A stretch of DNA of 64,000 nucleotides from an uncultured Flavobacteriaceae bacterium (GTDB taxonomy: Bacteria; Bacteroidota; Bacteroidia; Flavobacteriales; Flavobacteriaceae), in the NCBI GenBank assembly GCA_947497245.1, contig CANMFO010000001.1, positions 1,240,001 through 1,304,000 on the forward strand, in the 5' to 3' direction. The notes below the pieces were generated by a model. The model searched no databases. It saw nothing but the letters and a program-made list of their open reading frames with translations, and was not told where the DNA came from. Shown piece by piece: positions 17,890 through 25,509 of this stretch. The translations under genes were made by a program, and so were the position numbers. Numbering within the stretch: the stretch's first letter is position 1; each line of letters opens with the position of its first letter.

Positions 17890-19452
17890 ATGAAAAAACT
17901 ACCACTGCTTGCCATGGTCTTGGCCATGTCGTGCAACTCCTCCCAAAAAACGGTTGCAGAACCCGTTAAGGAACAGGAACCTTCTTTGGGTCCCGTTACC
18001 TATGCCCAGACAGTGACCGAGACCGATTTAAAGGCCCATCTCTATACCTATGCCTCCGACGAATTTGAAGGTCGCGAAACCGGAAAGCCCGGCCAGAAAA
18101 AGGCCGTGGAATATATAAAGGAGCAATACTTAAAATTAGGGGTGCCGGCAGCGAAAGGCAATGGCGATTATTTTCAAAACGTACCCTTGGAGGTAATGAA
18201 ACTGCCCACCGGGTCCATCCGCGCGAACGGGACCGAGTACATTTTGGGAGACGATTTCTTAACTTTTTCATCCAATGCGGAACATTACGATGAAGTCGTT
18301 TACGCGGGGTATGGCATTGAAGATGGTGATTACTCGGATTATAGGGACTTAGAGGTGAAAGGAAAGCTGGTATTGGTCAAGGCAGGTGAACCCAAGAACG
18401 AAGATGGTACCTTTAAGTTGTCCGGTAGCAGCGAAGCATCGGTCTGGAGCAATATGTCCGAGGCCGTTGGAAAACGTAGGGAATTGGCCGTAAGCAAGGG
18501 GGCCAAGGGAATGTTGTATTTTGACCCGGGCAACTATTCACGCTACAAGCGCTATTTCGAATACATGAAACTCAATGGCGGTGGTCAAATGTCGATTGTC
18601 GACGGAAAGGACGATGGGTATTTTGAAATATATCTGACCGAGGCCATGGCCAAAGCACTGCTTTCGGATCTTGAAACGAGCGATGTCCCAAAAGTGGTCC
18701 CCGTTTCCCTCGAGGTAAGTTTGGAGACTTCCAATAGCAAGGTATCATCGGAAAATGTGGCGGCACTTTTGAAGGGCTCCGAAAAACCCAATGAGTATGT
18801 GATCATCTCTTCCCATCTGGATCATATCGGGGTCACGGCGGATGGACAGATCAATAACGGAGCGGATGACGATGGGTCTGGAACGGTTGCCCTTCTGGAA
18901 ATTGCAGAAGCTTTTAAAAAAGCGTCGGATGCCGGTCACGGGCCCAAAAGGTCTGTTGTCTTCCTACATGTGACCGGGGAAGAAAAGGGGCTTTTGGGCT
19001 CCCAATACTATACGGATGTGGAACCTATTTTTCCCTTGGAACAAACTGTTGCCAATCTGAATATCGACATGATAGGGAGGATCGATCCCAAAAGAGAGGG
19101 CGATAGAAATTACGTCTACCTTATTGGCTCGGATAAGTTAAGCACCGATCTCCACGAACTGTCGGAGGAGGTGAACAAGAAATATACCAACATTGAGCTC
19201 GACTATACCTATAACGATGAGAACGATCCCAATCGTTTTTACTACCGGAGCGACCACTACAATTTTGCCAAGAACAACATTCCGATTATTTTCTATTTCA
19301 ACGGAACACACGAAGATTACCACAGGCCCGGAGATACCCCGGACAAAATAAACTACGACCTATTGGAAAATCGCACCCGTTTGATTTTCCATACGGCCTG
19401 GGAGGTTGCCAATAGGGCTGATCGGGTGATTGTGGACAAGACTTCCAAATAA
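17890..19452 (+). CDS. M28 family zinc aminopeptidase, lipoprotein
   Basis: Exported metallopeptidase of 520 residues from MKKLPLLAMVLAMSC, where the lipobox Cys is residue 15. The catalytic domain shows the complete M28 two-zinc site: His309 in 'SSHLDHIGV', the Asp in 'NNGADDDGSGT', the Glu pair in 'HVTGEEKGLLGS', the Asp in 'NLNIDMIGR', and the final His in 'GTHEDYHRPGDTPDK'. A protease-associated-like region ('SKGAKGMLYFDPG') is inserted before it. Likely trims peptides at the cell envelope. Followed by a terminator and the convergent tRNA-His. Confidence 0.92.
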   Translation: MKKLPLLAMVLAMSCNSSQKTVAEPVKEQEPSLGPVTYAQTVTETDLKAHLYTYASDEFEGRETGKPGQKKAVEYIKEQYLKLGVPAAKGNGDYFQNVPLEVMKLPTGSIRANGTEYILGDDFLTFSSNAEHYDEVVYAGYGIEDGDYSDYRDLEVKGKLVLVKAGEPKNEDGTFKLSGSSEASVWSNMSEAVGKRRELAVSKGAKGMLYFDPGNYSRYKRYFEYMKLNGGGQMSIVDGKDDGYFEIYLTEAMAKALLSDLETSDVPKVVPVSLEVSLETSNSKVSSENVAALLKGSEKPNEYVIISSHLDHIGVTADGQINNGADDDGSGTVALLEIAEAFKKASDAGHGPKRSVVFLHVTGEEKGLLGSQYYTDVEPIFPLEQTVANLNIDMIGRIDPKREGDRNYVYLIGSDKLSTDLHELSEEVNKKYTNIELDYTYNDENDPNRFYYRSDHYNFAKNNIPIIFYFNGTHEDYHRPGDTPDKINYDLLENRTRLIFHTAWEVANRADRVIVDKTSK

Positions 19453-19470
19453 CCCAAACAGCTTGTACAA

Positions 19471-19506
19471 AAAAAGCCCTGTCATCGAAGACAGGGCTAT
19501 ATTTTT
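19471..19506. terminator. Bidirectional intrinsic terminator
   Basis: A perfect 9-bp stem (AGCCCTGTC / GACAGGGCT) with loop ATCGAA, flanked by an A-run on the left and ATATTTTT on the right. It can end the M28 gene on the plus strand and tRNA-His on the minus strand. Confidence 0.85.
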
Positions 19507-19582
19507 GGGTGGAAGACCGGGTTCGAACCGGCGACCTCTTGAACCACAATCAAGCACTCTAACCAGCTGAGCTACAACCACC
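19507..19582 (-). tRNA. tRNA-His (anticodon GTG)
   Basis: Minus-strand cloverleaf: D-arm in TAGCTCAGCTGGTTAGAG, anticodon stem CTTGA/TCAAG around loop TTGTGGT (anticodon GTG), T-arm with loop TTCGAAC. The extra 5' G (G-1, at 19582) opposite discriminator C73 (19508) is the hallmark of tRNA-His. CCA is not encoded. The acceptor stem appears to carry two U-U oppositions at 5-68 and 6-67 (5' GTGGTTG against 3' CTTCCAC), which is unusual but leaves the identity elements intact. Confidence 0.93.
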
Positions 19583-19827
19583 ATGTTAATGGGTGGCAAA
19601 GATAATTTTTTTTGGATGATCTTTCAAAATAAATCCTGGCTTATTTTGCGTTGTCCACTGTTTGGGAAAGGATGCCACAAAACAGGTCCACCTTGGCGCC
19701 ATTTTCTTCAAAATATCGATGAAACACCGTATTTTAACGGTCAAACACACAAAAAATGGAATTTCACAACATTAATTATATCCAGCAACGGGCATGCGGT
19801 ACATTTAGGACGTAATTATAAAACGCA

Positions 19828-21918
19828 ATGGCCCCAGTCAAAACCTACCTTTTGACCTGTTTTTATCAAATCAAGCCCTTTTTCTTCCTGATGTGGCTAC
19901 TGTTACTTGGCACCTCCATGGCCCAAGCGCAACAAGGGGGAAAAGATGCGCTCCTGCAACGCATCCAAAAAGAGAGGTCGCGGCAGGATTTTAGCACCCA
20001 GGACACACTATACATCGACCTTTTGAACAAACTGGCCGTGGCCCAACGGTTTTACCATACCGACAGCCTTCTGTCCCTATCGAAGCAAGCTTTGGAATTA
20101 AGTCGTTCGGCATCCTATAGGCGTGGCGAAAGTACGGCATTGTTGAATGTGGGGGACTACCATTCGGACAAGGGGGACTTTGAGCGGGCCGTTTCCAACT
20201 ACAAAGAATCCTTGGCCATAGCCATCACGATCGGTGACCGGAAACTGATACTCAGAACGCAGAACAATCTTGCAGGGGAGTATGGCTATTTGGGGGACTA
20301 TGCCAACGCGCTGAACGGATATTTGGAGGGAATAGAACTTGCCGAGGAATTTGGGGACAAGCTCATGCTCTCCATCATGAACGAGAATATCGCGAACCTG
20401 TACGCATCACAAAAAGATTATGAGCAGGCCATGGATTTTTACAAGAAGGTAAAACGGATCAATGAGGAGATCGATGACGACCTGAGCTCTGCCGAGACCT
20501 TCAGCAATATGGCGTCCATTTATGCGGATATGGGCAAGTTGGACTATGCCATGTTCAATGTCAACAGCAGCATTTCCATTTTTGAAAAGCACCAGAGCAT
20601 GGACTGGTTGGCCTATGCCTATGAGGTAAAGGGCAAGATCTACCTGAAGCAGCAAAAGTACAAATGGGCCCTGTTCTGGTACAACCAGAGTGAAATGCTC
20701 CATGAGACACTGGAGGACGATCGAGGGGAAATTGATCTGTTGAACGGCATCGCGGAAGCGTATCTCGGTCAGGGCAAAGACAGTATTTCGCAACAGTACG
20801 CCCAACGGGCCTTTGAGATCTCCACTAGGATAAACTTCAGTGAGGGGCGGCAAAAATGTGCCAAGACCCTATATAAAATCAGCAAAAACAAAAAAGATGA
20901 TGCCAGTGCCCTGGCCTATCATGAGCTTTATCAGCAGCTATCGGATACCCTCTCTCGCATCGAGAACCAAAAAAGTCTTACCCTTTGGAAAACCAAGGTC
21001 GAACATGAAAGGCAAAAGGTCAACTTGATCCAGGAAAACGAGAAGCAACTGGCCACACAACGAAATTACGTAAATGCCGCATTGGCCATTCTGCTCATTT
21101 TCATTACCGTGACCTTCCTGGTACACCGAAGTGAAAAAATCCAAAAGAACCTTAACGAAGCATTGAAGGCCAAAACGGAGCATCTCGAAAAAAATGAAAA
21201 AGAACTCAAGGAGATCAACGAGACCAAGGACAAGTTGTTTTCCATCATTGCCCATGACCTGCGGGGGCCCATCGGTGCTTTTCAGGGACTTCTAGATCTT
21301 TTCCGTACCGGGGAGATCAAGAAAGATGAATTCATGGATTTCATACCCAAACTCGGCCAGGATATCGACCATATTTCCTTCACCCTGAACAACCTTCTTT
21401 CCTGGGGGCAGACTCAAATGAACGGATCGGTCACGAGACCTTCGGTTATCTCATTGGAAAACCTTGTTGAGGACAATCTGAACCTTCTATCCGAAATTGC
21501 GTCCGGAAAGTCGATAAAGTTGGTCAGCCGATTGACCCCGAACACAAATGCATGGAGCGATGGAGATCAAATCGATATTGTCATAAGAAACCTGATCAGC
21601 AATGCGCTTAAGTTTACCCCTGCCAACGGGGTGGTAACGGTGAGCGCACAGGAAAAAACCGATCATTGGGAAATATCGGTACGGGATACGGGAATCGGTA
21701 TGGACCAGGAGACCGTAAAGAAAATCTTTACCGAAAATGCCAACATATCCACCTATGGCACCAATAACGAAAAGGGCACAGGGATAGGTCTCGGCCTTTG
21801 CAAGGAAATGGTGGAAAAAAATAAGGGCACTATCTGGGTCGACAGCATTTTGGAACAGGGTACCTGCTTCTATTTTACTTTGCCCAAGGGGAAAAAGAGT
21901 TACCAAAAAGCGGGTTAG
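19828..21918 (+). CDS. TPR-containing sensor histidine kinase
   Basis: Sensor kinase of 696 residues. A signal segment ('FFFLMWLLLLGTSMAQAQ') leads into a periplasmic array of tetratricopeptide-like repeats (about residues 50-390: 'ALLNVGDYHSDKGDFERAVSN', 'YASQKDYEQAMDFYKKV', 'AYLGQGKDSISQQYAQRAFE'), then one transmembrane helix near 413-432, a coiled coil and the kinase. The phospho-acceptor is His476 in 'FSIIAHDLRGPIGA'; N, G1 and G2 boxes are 'NLISNALKF', 'DTGIGM' and 'GTGIGLGLCKEM'. No response regulator is adjacent, so it is an orphan here. Its stop interlocks with the convergent bshB1 stop. The 245-base region upstream, after tRNA-His, shows no clear promoter match. Confidence 0.92.
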   Translation: MAPVKTYLLTCFYQIKPFFFLMWLLLLGTSMAQAQQGGKDALLQRIQKERSRQDFSTQDTLYIDLLNKLAVAQRFYHTDSLLSLSKQALELSRSASYRRGESTALLNVGDYHSDKGDFERAVSNYKESLAIAITIGDRKLILRTQNNLAGEYGYLGDYANALNGYLEGIELAEEFGDKLMLSIMNENIANLYASQKDYEQAMDFYKKVKRINEEIDDDLSSAETFSNMASIYADMGKLDYAMFNVNSSISIFEKHQSMDWLAYAYEVKGKIYLKQQKYKWALFWYNQSEMLHETLEDDRGEIDLLNGIAEAYLGQGKDSISQQYAQRAFEISTRINFSEGRQKCAKTLYKISKNKKDDASALAYHELYQQLSDTLSRIENQKSLTLWKTKVEHERQKVNLIQENEKQLATQRNYVNAALAILLIFITVTFLVHRSEKIQKNLNEALKAKTEHLEKNEKELKEINETKDKLFSIIAHDLRGPIGAFQGLLDLFRTGEIKKDEFMDFIPKLGQDIDHISFTLNNLLSWGQTQMNGSVTRPSVISLENLVEDNLNLLSEIASGKSIKLVSRLTPNTNAWSDGDQIDIVIRNLISNALKFTPANGVVTVSAQEKTDHWEISVRDTGIGMDQETVKKIFTENANISTYGTNNEKGTGIGLGLCKEMVEKNKGTIWVDSILEQGTCFYFTLPKGKKSYQKAG

Positions 21919-22637
21919 AGCAGCCTATCGAGGCCATCGACCGCTACAAAACGTTCCGCGGTAAAGCCTTCGGCGTATTCCACCCCGACCATCCGTCCCA
22001 GATCCCTCGCGCGGTACGTCACGCTGTCAATGAAATTCTTGCTGCTTATCGGGGTTTCCGGCTCATCGCTTCCCGGGTCAAAGAATTGCGAGCTATATGC
22101 CAAAATGGCCTCGGTCTTCTTTTCAATGAACTGGGAAACATCCACTACAAAATCCGGCTCCAGGTTTTTCCATTGGATATAATGGTAGACCCGTTTTGGC
22201 CGCCAGGGTTCCTGCCATTCCTCCGTGCCTTCGAACCTTGTATCAATTTTGACCAACCCGCTCAGAAAACAGGCATCGCTTACAAGATCACCGCCTTTTT
22301 GGTGATCGATATGACGGTCCTCTATGGCATTGCACAATACAATTTCCGGTCGGTACCTTCGGAGCATCTTGATAATTTCCAATTGGTGCTGTTTGTCATT
22401 GACAAAGAACCCATCGGCAAATTCCAGGTTTTCACGGATGGAGACCCCCAGTATTCCCGCCGCTTTGGCGGCTTCTTGGTCACGGATCTCCGCCGAACCC
22501 CTGGTCCCGAGCTCGCCTCGGGTAAGGTCAATAACGCCCACTTTCTTGCCATTGGCAATCTCTTTGGCCAGTGTGGCCCCAGCGCCCAGTTCCACATCAT
22601 CGGGGTGGGCTCCGAAGGCCAATATGTCTAATTTCAT
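21915..22637 (-). CDS. bshB1: Bacillithiol biosynthesis deacetylase BshB1
   Basis: LmbE/PIG-L zinc deacetylase of 240 residues. It removes the acetyl group from GlcNAc-malate, the second step of bacillithiol synthesis. Motifs seen: 'AFGAHPDDVELGAGATLAKE' with the zinc-binding HPDD (residues 11-14), 'VIDLTRGELGTRGSAEIRDQEAA', a BshB1 signature, and 'DRHIDHQKG' with the second zinc His. The length is normal for the family. bshA and bshC are not in the window. Its last 4 bases overlap the end of the convergent histidine kinase gene. Confidence 0.93.
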   Translation of the reverse strand: MKLDILAFGAHPDDVELGAGATLAKEIANGKKVGVIDLTRGELGTRGSAEIRDQEAAKAAGILGVSIRENLEFADGFFVNDKQHQLEIIKMLRRYRPEIVLCNAIEDRHIDHQKGGDLVSDACFLSGLVKIDTRFEGTEEWQEPWRPKRVYHYIQWKNLEPDFVVDVSQFIEKKTEAILAYSSQFFDPGSDEPETPISSKNFIDSVTYRARDLGRMVGVEYAEGFTAERFVAVDGLDRLL

Positions 22638-22695
22638 ATATGGTGCTTAATCGTTATGGGTCGCGAGCCACTTTGGTCCGAACCACTTCCTTGTA

Positions 22696-23898
22696 CTAGT
22701 CTTTTGAATATGGTCCATCGGTCGCAACCGCAGCCCCGGACCTTACTTTTTCCAGTGCTTGTTCTATATCTTCGATCAAATCCGCGGGTTCCTCTATGCC
22801 CACCGAGAAACGGATCAATCCATCCTTGATTCCCTGTTTTTTACGTTCTTCGGGCCCCATGAGCACGTGCGAGGTCTGGCTTGGGGAAAGGACGGTACTC
22901 TCCACTCCCGCCAAGCTCATGGAAGATTTTATAAGGCGCAAACTTTTTCGAAACAATGCGGCATCTAAGTTTTCTGAGAGTTCAAATGACAACATCCCGC
23001 CAAAACCATGCATCTGGGCCTTGGCCAATTCATGCTCCGGATGGTCCGGGAGGCCCGGATAATAGACCTTTTGGATATCCTTGTGCCGAAAGAGATATTC
23101 TGCCATCCGCTGCGCATTCCCATTCTGTGCCTTGACCCGAATCCCCATCGTTTTGATGCTTCGTTCCAAAAGCCAGACCGTGTAATCACTAAGGCTTCCG
23201 CCCAAGTTCTTTGCCAATTGAAAAATACGACCTATGGAAGCTTGGGTTGAAGCCACGGCACCCGCGCAAATATCGGAATGCCCCCCCATATATTTTGTAG
23301 CGCTGTGAATGACCACATCGATCCCAAAATCGATGGGGTTTTGGTTGACCGGGCTGGCAAAGGTATTGTCGATCATCGATACGGCGCCCTGCTTTTTGGC
23401 CAAGGCGGCAATGGCCCCCAAATCGGTTATTGTCAATAACGGATTGGAAGGGGTCTCGATGTAAATGACCTTGGTGTTTTCCTGAATTTTGGCCTCAAAA
23501 TCACTAGGCCTGCAGCCGTCGGTAAAAGAATGGGAAATACCGAGTTTCCCGAATTCCTCAGTGACCAGATTATAAGTTCCTCCATAGAGGGCGTTTTGAA
23601 GAACCACATGGTCCCCGGCACTTAGGAAAGCCAACAGGGACGTACTGATGGCAGCCATTCCGCTTCCAAATACCAGCGCCGCCCCGGCATGCTCAAGTGC
23701 CGCAATTTTTTTGCAAAGCGCCTCTTGGTTGGGGGTGTTGAAATACCTTGGATACCTTTTTGCATCTACATCCTCAAAGGCGTAGGACGTACTCATGTAC
23801 AAGGGGGATATTGCCCCTTTGAACAACTTGTCCTCTACTCCCCCCACATGGGTACAAATGGTGTTCAGGCCTTTTTTCCTCGGGTTCATGATCATCAA
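22696..23898 (-). CDS. PLP-dependent trans-sulfuration family enzyme (cystathionine/methionine gamma-lyase type)
   Basis: Cys/Met metabolism PLP enzyme of 400 residues (a start at the fourth codon, 23889, is equally possible). The PLP Lys is Lys202 in 'HSATKYMGGHSDICAG'; 'YIETPSNPLLTITD' and the cofactor Asp177 in 'MIDNTFASPVNQNP' are classic. The 'RYPRYFNTPNQEAL' segment carries the phosphate-binding Tyr/Arg. The family covers cystathionine gamma-synthase, gamma-lyase, beta-lyase and methionine gamma-lyase, and sequence reading does not separate them with confidence. It lies between bshB1 and the MATE gene on the same strand; a thiol-metabolism link to bshB1 is suggestive only. Confidence 0.88.
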   Translation of the reverse strand: MMIMNPRKKGLNTICTHVGGVEDKLFKGAISPLYMSTSYAFEDVDAKRYPRYFNTPNQEALCKKIAALEHAGAALVFGSGMAAISTSLLAFLSAGDHVVLQNALYGGTYNLVTEEFGKLGISHSFTDGCRPSDFEAKIQENTKVIYIETPSNPLLTITDLGAIAALAKKQGAVSMIDNTFASPVNQNPIDFGIDVVIHSATKYMGGHSDICAGAVASTQASIGRIFQLAKNLGGSLSDYTVWLLERSIKTMGIRVKAQNGNAQRMAEYLFRHKDIQKVYYPGLPDHPEHELAKAQMHGFGGMLSFELSENLDAALFRKSLRLIKSSMSLAGVESTVLSPSQTSHVLMGPEERKKQGIKDGLIRFSVGIEEPADLIEDIEQALEKVRSGAAVATDGPYSKD

Positions 23899-23930
23899 AT
23901 TGGTAAAGGTCCAAAGTTACGAAAATAGCC

Positions 23931-25340
23931 CTATACCTGAACTTTTTTCCAATGCCCTTTCTTAAACCAGACCATCGATACCACGGCCAACAGGACCTCA
24001 GCAAGGGTAATGGCGGTAAAAACCCCCACAGGGCCCAATCCAAAGGTCAGGGCGGCCAAATAGGCAATGGGCAGCTGGAACAACCAAAATGCCAGAAGAT
24101 TGATCTTAGTAGGCGTCCCGGTATCCCCGGCCCCATTAAATGCCTGGGTTACCACCATGCCGTAGGCATAGAAGATGTAACCGGCCGCTATGATCTGAAG
24201 GCAGAGCCCCCCGTTTTCCACCACAATGGGATTGTCATTGAACCACCCCACGATCGTTTTGGCGAAAAATAGGTATATAAGTGATACCAGGCCCATGAAA
24301 TAGGCGTTGTACTTTCCGGTCTTCCAAACCGAAGTTTCGGCTCTCTCCGGTTGCTGTGCACCCAAGTTCTGACCGACCAATGTAGCAGCGGCATTGCTCA
24401 TGCCCCATGAGGGCATCAAGGTGAACAGCATTACCCGGATGGCAATGGTATATCCCGCAAGGACTTCGCTCCCGAACTCCGACATAATGCGCATCAGGAA
24501 GACCCAACTGGAAGTACCTATCAAGAATTGGGCGATACCACCGACAGAAACCTTTAATAGGTTGAGCATTACCTTGATGTTCAACACCAAATCGCCAAAA
24601 CCTATCTTGATCCGACTCCATCCGAAAAACAACACGGCCAATTGAAACAGCACTGCCGTACCCCTGCCGATATTGGTGGCTATGGCAGCCCCCATGACCC
24701 CATATTCAGGTATCGGGCCCCATCCAAAGATAAAAATAGGGTCCAGGATAATGTTAAGCCCATTCGAAAGGACCAAGGCCCACATCGCCACGGAAGCATC
24801 GCCCGCTCCCCTAAAAATGGCATTGATCAGGAACAGCAAGAGGATTGTGATGTTTCCCCCGATCAAGAGTTTGGTATAACCGTAACCTTCCGCTATCAAA
24901 TCGGGTTCGGCACCCATTAGTGCCAGAATCTCCTTGGCGTACAAGAATCCTAGGATTCCGACCAAAAGCGAAACGACAATCCCAAGGGCAATGGCCTGAA
25001 CCGCGGATTCCCGGGCTCCCTTAATGTCCTTCTCCCCTATCCTTCGTGCCACCACGGCAGTAGCCGCCATACTGAGTCCGATCGCCACCGCATAAACCAG
25101 TGTGATCACAGATTCGGTAAGACCGATGGTAGCGACCGCGTTGACGCTGACCTGGGATACATAGGCTATATCGACAATGGCAAAAATGGACTCCATCATC
25201 ATCTCTAAGATCATGGGAACGGAGAGCATAAAAATGGCTTTTCGGATACTGCCGGAGGTAAATTCGGTCTCCTTGCCGGTAACGGCAATGATAAAAGACC
25301 TAAAGAGTTTCTTTATTGTAAGTGTATTGTAAGCTGTCAT
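23931..25340 (-). CDS. MATE family efflux transporter
   Basis: Multidrug and toxic compound extrusion transporter of 469 residues with about 12 transmembrane helices in two homologous halves. Typical motifs: 'FMLSVPMILEMMMESIFAIVDIAYVSQ' at the start of helix 1, 'INAIFRGAGDASVAMWALVLSNGLNIILDPIFIFG' closing the first half, and 'TQAFNGAGDTGTPTKIN' in the second. It should exchange Na+ or H+ for a cationic or other small molecule; the substrate is unknown. The gene has an unusually long and highly structured leader (25347-25451), so it is probably controlled at the RNA level. The trans-sulfuration gene follows after 32 bases. Confidence 0.93.
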   Translation of the reverse strand: MTAYNTLTIKKLFRSFIIAVTGKETEFTSGSIRKAIFMLSVPMILEMMMESIFAIVDIAYVSQVSVNAVATIGLTESVITLVYAVAIGLSMAATAVVARRIGEKDIKGARESAVQAIALGIVVSLLVGILGFLYAKEILALMGAEPDLIAEGYGYTKLLIGGNITILLLFLINAIFRGAGDASVAMWALVLSNGLNIILDPIFIFGWGPIPEYGVMGAAIATNIGRGTAVLFQLAVLFFGWSRIKIGFGDLVLNIKVMLNLLKVSVGGIAQFLIGTSSWVFLMRIMSEFGSEVLAGYTIAIRVMLFTLMPSWGMSNAAATLVGQNLGAQQPERAETSVWKTGKYNAYFMGLVSLIYLFFAKTIVGWFNDNPIVVENGGLCLQIIAAGYIFYAYGMVVTQAFNGAGDTGTPTKINLLAFWLFQLPIAYLAALTFGLGPVGVFTAITLAEVLLAVVSMVWFKKGHWKKVQV

Positions 25341-25346
25341 TGTAAA

Positions 25347-25451
25347 AGAATTATGTTGAAAGAAGAAAAGGTGATATCATAATGAAGTGCGACAAGTGGT
25401 CGGCTACTTCATGGGTTCGAGCCCTATGACATCTATTACTAACATAATTCT
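25347..25451 (-). promoter_or_regulatory. Candidate structured leader RNA (three-way junction) of the MATE gene
   Basis: In the minus-strand transcript four helices can be drawn. P0: a perfect 11-bp pairing of 25441-25451 with 25347-25357. P1: 9 bp, 25425-25433 with 25373-25381, including one G-U. P2: GGG/CCC hairpin, 25413-25424, six-base loop. P3: 7 bp (25406-25412 with 25382-25388) topped by 4 bp (25399-25402 with 25390-25393) and a five-base loop. P1, P2 and P3 abut with no unpaired base between them. P0 covers the bases 7-17 upstream of the MATE start codon, where a ribosome would bind. The G-U in P1 becomes A-C on the plus strand, favouring the minus-strand RNA. I do not recognise it as a known riboswitch class. 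Confidence 0.6.
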
Positions 25452-25476
25452 ATAACTTCATAATGGCGCAAAGATG

Positions 25477-25484
25477 CAAAATTA
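25477..25484 (-). promoter_or_regulatory. Candidate -7 element for the MATE transcript
   Basis: Minus-strand TAATTTTG, an exact TAnnTTTG match, about 26 bases upstream of the P0 stem, so the whole structured leader would be transcribed. A near match CATCTTTG overlaps at 25469-25476. No good TTG at -33 was found. Confidence 0.4.
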
Positions 25485-25509
25485 TTTGGAACTTGGAAAA
25501 GCGCCTTGA

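Noticed and set aside
25373-25433. tRNA-like segment (GGGTTCGAGCCC resembles a T-arm) on the plus strand
   Set aside because: There is no D-arm or anticodon arm, the acceptor-like stem is 9 bp with an A-C mismatch on this strand, and the minus-strand fold is cleaner and lies in a gene leader.
25347-25451. Integron attC-like or mobile-element end
   Set aside because: The AAC/GTT core triplets are in the wrong orientation for attC and there is no integrase or cassette nearby.
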